From CAVWUA01 sp963758025 (GTDB lineage Bacteria > Planctomycetota > Planctomycetia > Isosphaerales > Isosphaeraceae), in NCBI GenBank assembly GCA_963758025.1, contig CAVWUA010000006.1, forward strand, positions 248,001 through 312,000: a DNA stretch of 64,000 bases. The letters run 5' to 3'. Under the pieces are notes generated by a model. That model saw nothing but the letters and a program-made list of their open reading frames with translations. It was not told the origin of the DNA and did no database searches. A program made the translations under genes and the position numbers. This document shows, one piece after another, positions 36,114-46,500 of this stretch. Every line of letters starts with the position of its first letter. Within the stretch, counting starts at the first letter, position 1.

Positions 36114-36677
36114 CTATTGACTGCCGCCCCTCCGGGGCGAAAAATCCGCTTCCCGGATCGCCTCTCGATCATCACCATCGGCAGGTTCGGCGGATCGACT
36201 TGACCCGGCGCGGAAGCGGAAGTCGCAGAACGGAGCCCCTTCCATCAAGGTCTGCGTCCGGGTCAGCGCGATCTCGGGGTTGAACCCCTCGACCAGCGCG
36301 AAGTCGCGCTGACAGGAGAGGCTCGACCCCAGATCGGCCAGCCCGAGCGCCCGGTACATCTCGGCATAGCGGCAGCGGGTGACGTTGAACTCCAGCCGTT
36401 CGGGGGACTGTTCGAGGATGTCCAACTCCAGGGCACCCCCCGCGCGCCAGAGGTCCAGGCATGAGGCAAACGCCGAAAGGCTCGCCTCGCCGACCCGACG
36501 GGCCAGGTCCGCCCCGCCTTCGCGGGCGAGGTCGGCGATCACGCCCCGAACGATCTCCAGCGTGCGTTCGGTCCCCAGCTCCTTCTGGAATGCCCGGATC
36601 AACGGCCCGGCGATCCCCGCCTCGATCTCCCGACGCTCCAGAAGCGTCCGCTCCGATCCGCCGCCGGTCTCTCCCAT
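36114..36677 (-). CDS. L-2-amino-thiazoline-4-carboxylic acid (ATC) hydrolase-like protein
   Basis: 187 aa from MGETGGGSERTL (ATG at 36677; a second ATG at 36683 is directly against the GAGAGG ribosome site and less likely). The conserved part (CRYAEMYRALGLADLGSSLS, CQRDFALVEGFNPEI, LTRTQTLMEGAPFCDFRF) matches my memory of the ATC-hydrolase-like family, many members of which are uncharacterised outside cysteine synthesis from racemic ATC. The last ~25 residues (after FRFRAGS) are encoded by the family D repeat, so the original stop may have been lost when the repeat arrived. Function beyond the family name is inference. Confidence 0.75.
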   Translation of the reverse strand: MGETGGGSERTLLERREIEAGIAGPLIRAFQKELGTERTLEIVRGVIADLAREGGADLARRVGEASLSAFASCLDLWRAGGALELDILEQSPERLEFNVTRCRYAEMYRALGLADLGSSLSCQRDFALVEGFNPEIALTRTQTLMEGAPFCDFRFRAGSSRSAEPADGDDREAIREADFSPRRGGSQ

Positions 36678-36789
36678 TGTCATCCTCTCCCTTTGATTCG
36701 CGTTCGTGTCCCGGCCGTTCCATTGTGCCAGCCGGGCGGCGACCCCGGCCAGCCCCTGCCCCGTGTCCTTCGCAACGTTCACGGACCGT

Positions 36790-37000
36790 CGCATGGCAAA
36801 AGGCAGATTCCCGATTCCAGAAGTTCCTTCGGCGACTCGCCCAATTGAGGTTGTCCGATGTGGGACAGCCACCCCCGGCTGTCCCACATCAGGAAAACGG
36901 ACCATTTCTTCTGGCGAGACTCCTTTCTTCGTTTGAAGTTCTGGAACCGGGAATCCGCCATTTTGTTATGCTGAACTCACAGAATGGATAACCATTGGCT
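36790..37000. repeat. Intergenic repeat of the GATTCCAGAAGTTCC family
   Basis: GCAGATTCCCGATTCCAGAA followed by GTTCCTTCGG near 36802-36831 is nearly the same as a stretch near 59373-59408, where it runs into a 21-bp tandem array. A self-complementary GTGGGACAGCC...GGCTGTCCCAC (near 36858-36888) also occurs here. No gene recognised between 36678 and 37207. Confidence 0.6.
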
Positions 37001-37207
37001 TCCGGACCAGATTTCTGGTTTCCCGCGTGAGGAACCTCACCCGCTCCATCGCGCCCGGTGCGCGGAAAGTGCCGGTGACGGACGCCCCGGCAACCGGCGG
37101 TATCGAAATTGCGAGTCCGAATAGCAATTGAAGATTCAGCACGTGACGATCGTCTCATAATCCACAACGACCATTGGGGCCATCGCTTCTTTTTTGGAGG
37201 GCGGCGG

Positions 37208-39427
37208 ATGTTTCACGTCGTCGTGCTTTGCTCCGGATTACTGAGTGCTTTGCCCGCGAATGAGGCGCCCAAACCGTCGGTCGCCGAGATCAAAACCTAT
37301 GAAGCGGCCCGCGCGGAGGTTGGCCGCGATCCCGAGGCGCACGTCCGCCTGGCTCTCTGGTGTGAAGAACACGGCCTCACCGCCGAACGGCTCAAGCACC
37401 TGGCGATCGCCGTGCTGATCGATCCGGCCAACGCCTCGGCCCGCGGCCTGATGGGGCTCGTGCGGGACCAGGGACAGTGGCGCAAGCCCGAGGAGGTCGC
37501 CGCGCGGGTCGAGGCCGACGCCGAGCTATCCGCCGCGCTGGCCGAGTACAACGAGCGCCGGGCGAAGCTCAACGAGCGCGACGCCGATTCGCAATGGCGG
37601 CTGGCTCTCTGGTGCGAGGAGCACGGCCTGAAGGCCGAGGCGATGGCCCACCTGGCGACCGTCGTGCGGCTCGATCCCAAGCGGGACTCCGCCTGGAAGC
37701 GCCTGGGGTGCGTGAAGCACAACGGCCGCTGGATGACCCCCGCACAGATCGAGGCCGACGCGGCGGAACGAAAAGCCCAGCGCGACGCGAACGCCCACTG
37801 GTGGCCCCGTCTCAAGTCCTGGAGGTCCGCGCTTCGGGAGGCCGAGCACCGCGCCGAGGCCGAGCGGCTCCTGGCCGGTGTGGACGATCCCCGCGCCGTG
37901 CCGGCCGTCCTCCGGGCCTTCGGCACCCCGTCGCCGGACGATCAGAGGCTGGCCGTCCAGCTTCTCGGACAGATCGACGCCGTGCCGGCTTCCCGCGCCC
38001 TGGCGCTGCTGTCCGTCTTCGGCGCGACCGACGACATCCGCCGCGCGGCCACCGAAACCCTCCGCGCACGCGACGTCCGCGCGTATGCCGGCGACCTGAT
38101 CGGCCTGATCCGCGACACGATCGCCTACCAGGTCCGTCCCGTCAACGGGCCGGGACAACCCGGGGCCTTGCTCGTCCAGGGGGAACGGTTCAACCGGGGA
38201 CGGATCTACGCCCCGCCGCCGCTGCCCGATTTCCGCCTCTTTCCCGGTGAGCCGATCTATTACGACGCCTTCGGCCTACCGGTGGTCGAGCGAACCACGG
38301 GCCTGGCGAACTTCACGCGCAACGGCGGCGCGGTTCATGTCACCGGCAAGCAATATCTCGACGGGGCCGGTCAACCGACCCCCGAGGGACAGGCCATTTC
38401 GATCGTCCGGCAGGACCATCACTACGACCCGAGCGCCGTGATGGGCAGCCTCTGGAAAGTCGGTCACGTGCCCCAGGCGTATCCGATGCAGCCGTCGGAT
38501 TTCAACGTGGACATTCAGCGCACCATCAACGAAACCCGCGTGACCGAAGCCTATATCCCGATCGGCCAGATGATCGCCGAGGCCCGGATGTCGGCGATGG
38601 TCATGCAGGAACAACTGAAGAACGACGTCCGGCAGATCGAGTACTACAACAAGGCCGTCTCGGAAGACAATACGCGGATCGTCTCCGTCCTGAATAACGT
38701 CAGCGGCCAGAACCTCGGCCCCGACCGCGACGCCTGGAAGTCGTGGTGGAGCGACCAGCTCGGCTACAGTTACGTCCCGCCGCGTCCCTATCCCCGGCCG
38801 ACCTTCGTGGAGATGGTCCCGCCGGCCTATGTCCCGCGCCCGGTCGGCGTGACCGAGCAGCTCGGCCCGGTGGCCTCGTCCAAGACGACCTACGCGGCCC
38901 ACGCCCAGTTGACCCAGTCCGGAATCGATCGGTTCGCCGCGATGGGGATCTACCGTTGCTGCTTCGGCGCGGGGACCCCCGTGCAGACCCTGACCGGCCT
39001 GAAACCGATCGAGGACCTGCGGGTCGGCGACCGGGTCCTGGCCCGCGACGAGAAAACCGGCGCATTGAACTACCAGCCGATCCTGACCGTGTACCATTAC
39101 CCGCCCTCGGAAACGCTCCGGCTGGTCCTGGAGGACGAGGCCATCGTGACCAGTCCCCTGCACCGCTTCTGGCGCGTCGCGGAGGGATGGGTCATGGCCC
39201 GCGACCTGAAGCCCGGCGACACGGTCCGCACGCTCCGCGGTCGGGGGCGCGTCGTTTCCGTGGCGGACGACATGAAGCAACCGGTCTTCAACCTCAACGT
39301 GGCGGAGGACGCCTCCTTCCTGGTCGGAGCGCAAGGGGTTCTGGTCCACGACAACACCCTGCCCGATATCCAGGGCACCCCCTTCGATGCCCCGCCCGTC
39401 CTGGCGCGGGCGGAAAATGAGGAGTGA
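37208..39427 (+). CDS. Secreted planctomycete protein with C-terminal Hint (hedgehog/intein-type) autoprocessing domain
   Basis: 739 aa. GGAGG lies seven bases before the ATG; signal peptide MFHVVVLCSGLLSALPANEA. The N-terminal third has helical repeats with LALWCEEHGL twice and RLDPKRDSAWKRLGCVKHNG, then a HEAT-like stretch with VDDPRAVPAVLRAFGTPSPD. The middle is low in recognisable domains. The C-terminal ~140 residues are a Hint domain: nucleophile Cys in RCCFGAGTPVQTLTGLKPIE, VGDRVLARDE, VTSPLHRFWR (block-B His), and VLVHDN at the end. Only about 23 residues follow, so no toxin or cargo lies downstream. Thus an N-terminal secreted region is joined to a terminal Hint, as in hedgehog proteins. 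A decayed copy follows. Confidence 0.83.
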   Translation: MFHVVVLCSGLLSALPANEAPKPSVAEIKTYEAARAEVGRDPEAHVRLALWCEEHGLTAERLKHLAIAVLIDPANASARGLMGLVRDQGQWRKPEEVAARVEADAELSAALAEYNERRAKLNERDADSQWRLALWCEEHGLKAEAMAHLATVVRLDPKRDSAWKRLGCVKHNGRWMTPAQIEADAAERKAQRDANAHWWPRLKSWRSALREAEHRAEAERLLAGVDDPRAVPAVLRAFGTPSPDDQRLAVQLLGQIDAVPASRALALLSVFGATDDIRRAATETLRARDVRAYAGDLIGLIRDTIAYQVRPVNGPGQPGALLVQGERFNRGRIYAPPPLPDFRLFPGEPIYYDAFGLPVVERTTGLANFTRNGGAVHVTGKQYLDGAGQPTPEGQAISIVRQDHHYDPSAVMGSLWKVGHVPQAYPMQPSDFNVDIQRTINETRVTEAYIPIGQMIAEARMSAMVMQEQLKNDVRQIEYYNKAVSEDNTRIVSVLNNVSGQNLGPDRDAWKSWWSDQLGYSYVPPRPYPRPTFVEMVPPAYVPRPVGVTEQLGPVASSKTTYAAHAQLTQSGIDRFAAMGIYRCCFGAGTPVQTLTGLKPIEDLRVGDRVLARDEKTGALNYQPILTVYHYPPSETLRLVLEDEAIVTSPLHRFWRVAEGWVMARDLKPGDTVRTLRGRGRVVSVADDMKQPVFNLNVAEDASFLVGAQGVLVHDNTLPDIQGTPFDAPPVLARAENEE

Positions 39428-39577
39428 GCGGCGAAGCACGTGGAAGAAAGGGAGTTGCTTCGCAAGCCTTATGGTATCATGAATGCAAGCACAGGCCACG
39501 CTGGAGTATTTTCGAGTTTTTTTGTGGGGGATCTTCTCTGTTTCTATGCGCAGATCATCTATTTTAGGAGGAGCGGA

Positions 39578-41696
39578 ATGTTCACGTGTGTGCTTTGCTG
39601 GATTGTTGAGCTTTGCGCGGGCGAGCCAAAGTGGTAGCGGAACGGAAAGCCTATGAAGCGGCCGCAGGAGGTCGGCCGCGATCCGAGGCGCAGTGCCTGG
39701 CCTCTGGTGTGAGCGGAATGGCCTCTCCGCGAACGGCTCAAGCACCTGGCGATCGCCGTGCTGACCGATCCCCGAACGCACGGCGCGGGGCCTGATGGGC
39801 CTGGTCCACGACCAGGGACACTGGCGCAAGCCGAGGAGGTCGCCGCGCGGGTCGATCGACGAGGCCTCTGCGCGCTGGCGGAGTACAACGACCGCCGCGC
39901 ACGCTCAACACGGCGGACGATCACTGGCAAATGGCCTCTGGTGCGAGGAGCACGGCCTGGAGCCTGAGGCGAAGGCCACCTGGCGACCGTCGTGCGGCTC
40001 GACCCGTCGCGGACTCGCCTGGAAGCGGCTCGGCTGCAGGAAGCACGACGGCCGCTGGATGACGAGGCGCAGATCGCCGCCGAGGAGGCGAGCGCGAGGC
40101 CAGATGCGGCGAACGCCGTTGGAGCTTGCTCGTGAAGGCCCGCCGCGCTCGACGACCCCGACAGCGGGCGGCGGCCGAGACGGCCTGGCCAGTGTGGACG
40201 ACCCCCGGGCGGTGCCCGCGGTCCTCGTCTTCGCCACCCGGCGACCGGCCGACCAGCGAAGGCGGTCCAGATCCTGGGGCAGATCGACAGCATCGCATCC
40301 TCACGGGGCCTGGCGTTGATGGCCGTCTTCAGCCCGTCGGCCGAAGTCCGCCGGGCCGCCACCGAGACGCTCGCCGTGACCCGCGCGAATCACCTCTGAT
40401 AGGCCTGCTCCGCGACCGATCGAGTATGAGGTCCGGCCGGTGAACGGGCCGGGACGCCGGGGGTGCTGGTCGAAGGCCAGCATTCATCATGAGACGCTTT
40501 TATTCCCCGCCGCGGCCCCCGGGACGCCCGGCGAGTGGGTCGGCACCGACGACTATGGCCTACCCGTCATCGAGCGGACTTCGGGTTCGGCGAACTCACG
40601 CGAAACGGCGGGGGGTTCTGAAAGGGAGAGGAACGACGGGTGTTCCCCGACCCCCGAGAGCGAGGCAGCTCGTCCAGCAGGCCCGTCATACGCCGGACGC
40701 CGATCGGGCGTCGGGAAGTCAGTAGTGGCAGGAGTAGCCGGTGCACCTCGGATATCATGTCCTCGTCGACCGCACGCGGTGACGAACTAGGTTGCGCGAA
40801 GCCTACATTCCGATCGGCCAGATGATGGCTCGAATACCAGAAATCGGCGGTCGCGGCATGCGGCAGCAAGTGGGCGATGTCGGCAGCTCCTGGAACGACG
40901 AATAACATCGTCCGCGCGACCAATGACAGGATCGTTCAGGTCCTGAAGGCCGCGACCGGCGCGGACATCGACGACGACCGGGAACGCTGGATGGAATGGT
41001 GGTATGATCAACTCGGTTACATCTACACCCCGCCTGTCCGCCGACCCAAACCCGTCGTCTCCCAGAGACGGTACCCCTGGCCTATGTCCCGTCGCCCTGT
41101 CTATACCACCGACGGGCCTGTCTCAGCCAGTCGTCCGTCATGCGCGTCTCGGGCGTCCGCTCCAATTACCTCATTTCGTCGACCGGATGGAAGCCAAGGG
41201 CCTCACACCGTCAAGGAATGCTTCGTCGCCGGGACGCTCGTCCACACGTTCACGGGACCGAGGCCGATCGAAGAGCTTGAAGTCGGAGACCGCGTGCTGA
41301 CGCTCGACACCGGAGACCGGCGGCCTCGGTTATCAGCCGATCCTCGTCATGCACCGGAACCCCCGACGGCGACGCTACGCATCACGTTCCAGGGCGGCGA
41401 GACGATCGAATCCACCCCCTTGCACCGCTTCTGGCGCCGGGCATCGGCTGGGTCCTGGCCCGCGACCTGAAGGCCGGCCAGAGAGGTTCGCGTACTCGAC
41501 GGGCGGGCCGGACCGCCGAGATCACGGAGCAGGCCGACATCAAGCAGCCGGTCTTCAACCTTGACGTGGCGGAGCGACGCCTCCTTCCTGGTCGGATCCC
41601 CAAGGGGTTCTGGTCCACGACAACACCCTGCCCGATATCCAGGGCACCCCCTTCGATGCCCCGCCCGTCCTGGCGCGGGCGGAAAATGAGGAGTGA
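39578..41696 (+). pseudogene. Decayed tandem copy of the Hint-domain protein
   Basis: Starts with AGGAGGAGCGG and an ATG followed by TTCACGTGTGTGCTTTGCTG, matching the start of the 37208 gene. Pieces in all three frames match that protein in order (VDDPRAVPAVL-like, LGYIYTPPVRRPKP, then ECFVAGTLVHTFTGPRPIEE and VGDRVLTLDT of the Hint domain, STPLHRFWR). There are many small indels and the copy is about 100 bases shorter. The last 96 bases (41601-41696) are, by eye, identical to 39332-39427. Frame breaks are far denser than elsewhere in the window, so real decay is likely, perhaps with local sequencing error added. Confidence 0.8.
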
Positions 41697-41792
41697 CAGC
41701 CGGCGGATTCGTGGCAGAATACGAATCGTTCCCATCAAGAACGCGGCGCGGCCCGAGGTGGCCGCGCCGCGATTCTCTGTTCTTGAGGAGCG

Positions 41793-42500
41793 ATGATGAA
41801 CGACATGCTGGAACGGGTCGAGGCGACCGCCGACGGGCCGGTCGTGCGCAAAGGGGGCGTGGCGGTGGCGGAGATCGTCCGGCGGATCGAGGCGGGGGAC
41901 GCGCTCGAACAGGTCGGAAAGGAACTGGCACTCGATCCGGCCGACCTCATCGCGGGCCTGGCCGCGCTGGGCCTCGATGACCTGGGGCCGCCGCTGGTCC
42001 AGGACCGACCGCGCCTTCCGTCGCTGGGCAAGGCGCTCTCCGAGCCGTCGCTGGCGAAACTTCTGCCCGAGGCGGCGCGGCCCGCGCGGCTGGCCCTGGC
42101 CGCAGGGCTCTTGCAGATTCACGACTTCTGGGAGGCCAGCCATCAGGCCGCGCAGGAGGCGGACGACCTGGGCGAACAGGATGTGTCGGCCTACTGGCAC
42201 GGGATCGCCCACCGCCGCGAGCCGGACCCCGGCAACGCCTCGTACTGGTTCCGCCGCGTGGGACGCCATCCGCTGCTCGGTCCCCTGGGCGGGGCGGCCT
42301 CCGAACTGATCGCGGAGCAAGGCGGCTTGGCCTCCGCCGATCGCCTGGTGCGCGGGGGAACCTGGGACCCCTCCGCCTTCATCGCGTTCTGCGGCGCGGC
42401 CCGGCACAAGGCCGCCGAGGAGCGTCTCGCCCGGAAGCTCCAGCGGCTCGAAATGGCCATGCTCCTGAGCACCACGCTCCGAAACGCCCTGCCGACATGA
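41793..42500 (+). CDS. DUF433-like N-terminal domain plus a conserved HDFWEASHQ domain, function unknown
   Basis: 235 aa. The first ~60 residues (RKGGVAVAEIVRRIEAGDAL, ELALDPADLIAGLAALGL) look like a DUF433-type winged helix used by antitoxin-like regulators. The C-terminal two thirds carry the striking motif LLQIHDFWEASHQAAQEADD then SAYWHGIAHRREPDPGNASY and WFRRVGRHP, which I remember as a conserved module of unknown role in planctomycetes and acidobacteria. The His/Glu/Trp-rich centre could bind a metal. No signal peptide. ATG-ATG start; GAGG lies eight bases upstream. Confidence 0.72.
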   Translation: MMNDMLERVEATADGPVVRKGGVAVAEIVRRIEAGDALEQVGKELALDPADLIAGLAALGLDDLGPPLVQDRPRLPSLGKALSEPSLAKLLPEAARPARLALAAGLLQIHDFWEASHQAAQEADDLGEQDVSAYWHGIAHRREPDPGNASYWFRRVGRHPLLGPLGGAASELIAEQGGLASADRLVRGGTWDPSAFIAFCGAARHKAAEERLARKLQRLEMAMLLSTTLRNALPT

Positions 42501-42669
42501 CATTCCTTCGCCGGTCATCCACCTGCACCTCGCCGCGGCAGGTGCGGCTCAGCCTCCCGGCGGCATCGGGAGTATGGGAATCCGGGCCGAGTTGCCGTAG
42601 AGTGGGTTGAAGTGCCGGGCGGGAGGACGAAGCGGGCCCACCCGGCCCGGCGACACCGGAGAGGCCGCC

Positions 42670-43410
42670 ATGTCCGACCCCGAGGCCGAGGCCCCCCCGA
42701 GGGCCCCGTTCCCCACGACCCGCTGGAGCCGGGTGGTCGCCGCCGGCGACGCCGACGGGCCCGACGCGGCGCCGGCCCTGGCCGAGCTCTGCGCCGCCTA
42801 CTGGTATCCGATCTACGCCTTCATCCGCAGCAAGGGGTCCGATCCCGAGGCGGCCCTCGACCTGACACAGGACTACTTCACCCGCCTGGTCGAGCGCCGG
42901 CCCTTCGTGTCGGCCGACCCGGCGCGGGGCCGCTTCCGCGCGTTCCTGCGGGCCGACTGCACCCACTTCCTCGCCCACCGCCGCGAGCGCGACGGTGCCC
43001 TCCGCCGCGGTGGGGGCAGGACCCCGCTGTCGATCGACGCCCGCGACGCCGAGGGCCGCTACCTCCGGGAGCCGGCGCACGGCCGGACGCCCGAGCGGCT
43101 CTTCGACCACGCCTGGGCCCTGGCCCTCCTGGAGGGCGTCCTGGCCGGGCTCCGCCGCGAGTACGAGGGCTCTGGACGGGGGGCCACCTTCGAGGCGCTC
43201 AAGGGCGTGCTGACCGACGGCCGGCTGACGGCGTCCCAGGCCGAGCTGGCCCGACGGCTCGGCACCACCGAGGCCGCCGTGCAGGTGGCCGCCCACCGGC
43301 TCCGCCGCCGTTATCGCGAGGCCCTCCGGGTCGCGATCGCCGCCACGGTGGCCGACGAGGCCGAGGTCGACGACGAGTTGCGGGCCCTCTTCGCCGCGCT
43401 GGGGCCGTGA
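42670..43410 (+). CDS. ECF-type RNA polymerase sigma factor paired with a Ser/Thr kinase
   Basis: 246 aa, longer than minimal ECF factors. GGAGAGGCC precedes the ATG. Region 2: TTRWSRVVAAGD (the planctomycete-type opening), LCAAYWYPIYAFIRSKG and ALDLTQDYFTRLVERRPF, with DPARGRFRAFLRADCTHFLA. Region 4: LEGVLAGLRREYEG, then LTASQAELARRLGTTEAAVQ and VAAHRLRRRYREAL as helix-turn-helix. It directs transcription from its own promoter class. The zinc-ribbon kinase starts 112 bases downstream; such ECF/kinase neighbours are a known planctomycete arrangement in which kinase activity is thought to replace an anti-sigma factor. That control step is inference here. Confidence 0.9.
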   Translation: MSDPEAEAPPRAPFPTTRWSRVVAAGDADGPDAAPALAELCAAYWYPIYAFIRSKGSDPEAALDLTQDYFTRLVERRPFVSADPARGRFRAFLRADCTHFLAHRRERDGALRRGGGRTPLSIDARDAEGRYLREPAHGRTPERLFDHAWALALLEGVLAGLRREYEGSGRGATFEALKGVLTDGRLTASQAELARRLGTTEAAVQVAAHRLRRRYREALRVAIAATVADEAEVDDELRALFAALGP

Positions 43411-43522
43411 CCCGAGGGATCGGATCAACTCAAATCCGGCCGGCGTCTGTATGGTCCGGCCGCGGAGCCGGTAAAAGGGGGTATCGGCCGCTGCCTCCCA
43501 CCCCCGACCAGGAGTCTCGTCG

Positions 43523-46500
43523 ATGCCCGACCCCCGCACCTGCCCAAGCTGCGGCTCCGAGCTGCCGTCCCGCGCCCCCGAGGGCCTCTGCCCCGGCTGC
43601 CTGCTCCGGGCCGGCCTCGACTCCGACGCCCTGAGCCTCTCCCACGCCGGCGAGGTCGGCGCCACCATCGACCTCGCCGGGCCGCCGGGCGTCCTGGAGA
43701 CGCTCGCCGCCACCGTCGGGCCGGTGCCCCGCGTCCTGCTCCGCGACACCGACCCCGCCTCCGAGCCGCCCGTCCACCAGCCCGCCTCCCCCGAGATGCC
43801 GCCGGCCGAGCAACGCCACGCCCGGCTCCGGCTGCTCGGCGAGATCGCCCGCGGCGGCATGGGCGCCGTGCTCAAGGGCCGAGACGAGGACCTCGGACGC
43901 GACCTCGCCGTCAAGGTCCTCCTGGAGAAGCACCGGGACGACCCCGCCCTCGTCCGCCGCTTCGTCGAGGAGGCGCAGATCGGCGGCCAGCTCCAGCACC
44001 CCGGCATCGTCCCGATCTACGAGCTGGGCGCCTTCGCCGACCGTCGCCCCTACTTCGCCATGAAGCTGGTCAAGGGCCAGACCCTCGCCGAGGTGCTCGC
44101 CGCCCGTTCGTCGCCGGAGGACACCCTGCCCCGCGTCCTGGGCATCTTCGAGCAGGTCTGCCAGACCGTCGCCTACGCCCACGCCCGGGGGGTGATCCAC
44201 CGCGACCTGAAGCCCTCCAACGTGATGGTCGGCGGCTTCGGCGAGGTCCAGGTCATGGACTGGGGTCTGGCCAAGGTCCTGCCGCGCGGCGGCGTGGTCG
44301 ACGACGCCGAGGCCGGTAAGCTCCCCGAGGCGGAGACGGTCATCGCCACCGCCCGCTCCGGCGGCGAATCCGACGCGGGTCTGTCGCGCCGGCTCGGTCA
44401 TGGGCACGCCCGCCTACATGGCCCCCGAGCAGGCCCGCGGCGAGGTCGAGGCCATCGACGAGCGGGCCGACGTCTTCGCGCTCGGCTCGATCCTCTGCGA
44501 GGTCCTCACCGGCACGCCCGCGTTCGTCGGCCGGACCTCGGCCGAGATCCAGCGGAAGGCGGCGCGGGGCGAGACGGCCGACGCCCTGGCCCGGCTGGAG
44601 GGCTGCGGCGCCGAGGCCGAGCTGGTCGCGCCTGGCCCGCGACTGCCTGGCCGCCGAGCCGGTGGACCGGCCGCGGGACGCCCGCGCCGTCGCCGACCGG
44701 GTCGACGGCGTACCTGGCCGGCGTGCAGGAGCGGCTGCGCGCCGCCGAGCTCGACGCGGGCCGTGGCCGAGGCCCGCGCCGTCGAGGAGCGTCGCCGCCG
44801 CCGGCTCCAGGTCGGCCTGGCCGCGTCGCTGCTGGCCCTGACGACCATCGGCGGCCTGGCGTTCACCTACGTGATGCACCAGCGGCAGGCCCGGGCCGCG
44901 CGGGTCGATCGGCTGCTGGCCGAGGCCACGCTGCTGCGCGACCAGGCCCGCGCCCAGCCCGAGGTCGTCGCTCACTGGGAGCGCGCCCGCGAGGCCGTCG
45001 GCCGGATCGCCGACGAGCTCGGCCCTGCCGCCGCGGCCCCGGTCGAGTCGCTGCGCCGGACAGTCGCGGCCGGCCTGGAGGCCGCCGTGGCCGACCGCGA
45101 GCTGCTGGCGCGACTGGTCGACATCCGCAGCGCCGTGGCCGACGACCCGGACGGCTCGGCCACCGACGCGGCCTACGCCGACGCCTTCGCGCGACGGCCG
45201 GGATCGACCCCGACGCACTGGCGCCCGGCCGAGGCCGGCGGCCGGATCGCCCGCCGCCCCGAGGCCGGTGGCCGCGGCCCTGGCGGCAGGGCTGGACCAC
45301 TGGGCGGCCGTCCGCCGCGAGCGGGACGCCGAAGGGGCAGGGCTGGCGACGGTTGCTGGCCGTCGCCCGCGCCGCCGACCCCGACCCGGACCGCGACGCC
45401 GTCCGCGAGGCCCTGCTCATCGAGGACACGGAGCCGAGCGGCTCGGACGGCTGCGGCCGCTGGCCGACCGGGCCGACGCCGGGAGTCGGGCCCCGGCGAG
45501 CCTGGTCGCTGCTGGGCGGGGCCCTGGCCGACGCGGGCGACCCGGACGCGGGCGTGGCGGTGCTGCGGCGGGCCTGCTGGCCGCACCCCGAGCGATGCCC
45601 GGGTCCACTTCGCGGCTCGGCGGGTTGCTGCGGCCGGGCGCGGCCGCCGCAGCCGGAGGAGGCGATCCGCGCCTCTCGCTCGCCCGGGGCCTGCAGCCGG
45701 AGCTGGCCGGGCACGACCTGGCCCATGCCCTGGAGCGTCGCGGCCGCGGCGCGGAGGCCGAGGGGGTCTGGCGCGACCTGGTCGGCCGCCGGCCCGGCGA
45801 CGGCCGCCACCTGGCCTGCTATGGCCGCCACCTGAAGGAGCGGGGCCGCGCCGCGGAGGCCGGCCCGGTGCTCCACCGGGCGATCGCGGCGTTCCGCGAG
45901 GCGATCCGGCTGAAGCCCGACGACGCCCTGGCCCACGCCAACCTCGGCGCCGCCCTGCGGGACTCGGGCGACCTGCCCGGGGCGATCGCGGCGTGCCGCG
46001 AGGCGATCCGGCTGAAGCCCGACGACGCCCTGGCCCACGCCAGCCTCGGCGTCGCCCTGCGGGAATCGGGCGACCTGCCCGGGGCGATCGCGGCGTGCCG
46101 CGAGGTGATCCAGCTGCGAGCCCGACCTCGCCGAGGCCCACTCCAGCCTCGGCGCCGCCCTGGCGCGCCTCGGGCGACCTGCCCGGGGCGATCGCGGCGT
46201 GCCGCGAGGCGATCCGGCTGCGGCCCGACGACGCCGAGGCCCACTCCAACCTCGGCGTCGCCCTGGCTGGCTCGGGCGACCTGCCCGGGGCGATCGCGGC
46301 GTACCGCGAGGCGATCCAGCTGCGAGCCCGATTATCGCCGAAGCCCACTCCAACCTCGGCGTCGCCCTGCGGGAATCGGGCGACCTGCCGGGGCGATCGC
46401 GGCGTGCCGCGAGGCGATCCGGCTGAAGCCCGACCTCGCCGAGGCCCACGGCAACCTCGGCGGCGTCCTGCTCGCCTCGGGTGACCTGCCCGGGGCGATC

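Noticed and set aside
37208..39427. Polymorphic toxin
   Set aside because: A Hint domain is present but nothing toxin-like follows it, and no immunity gene is seen.
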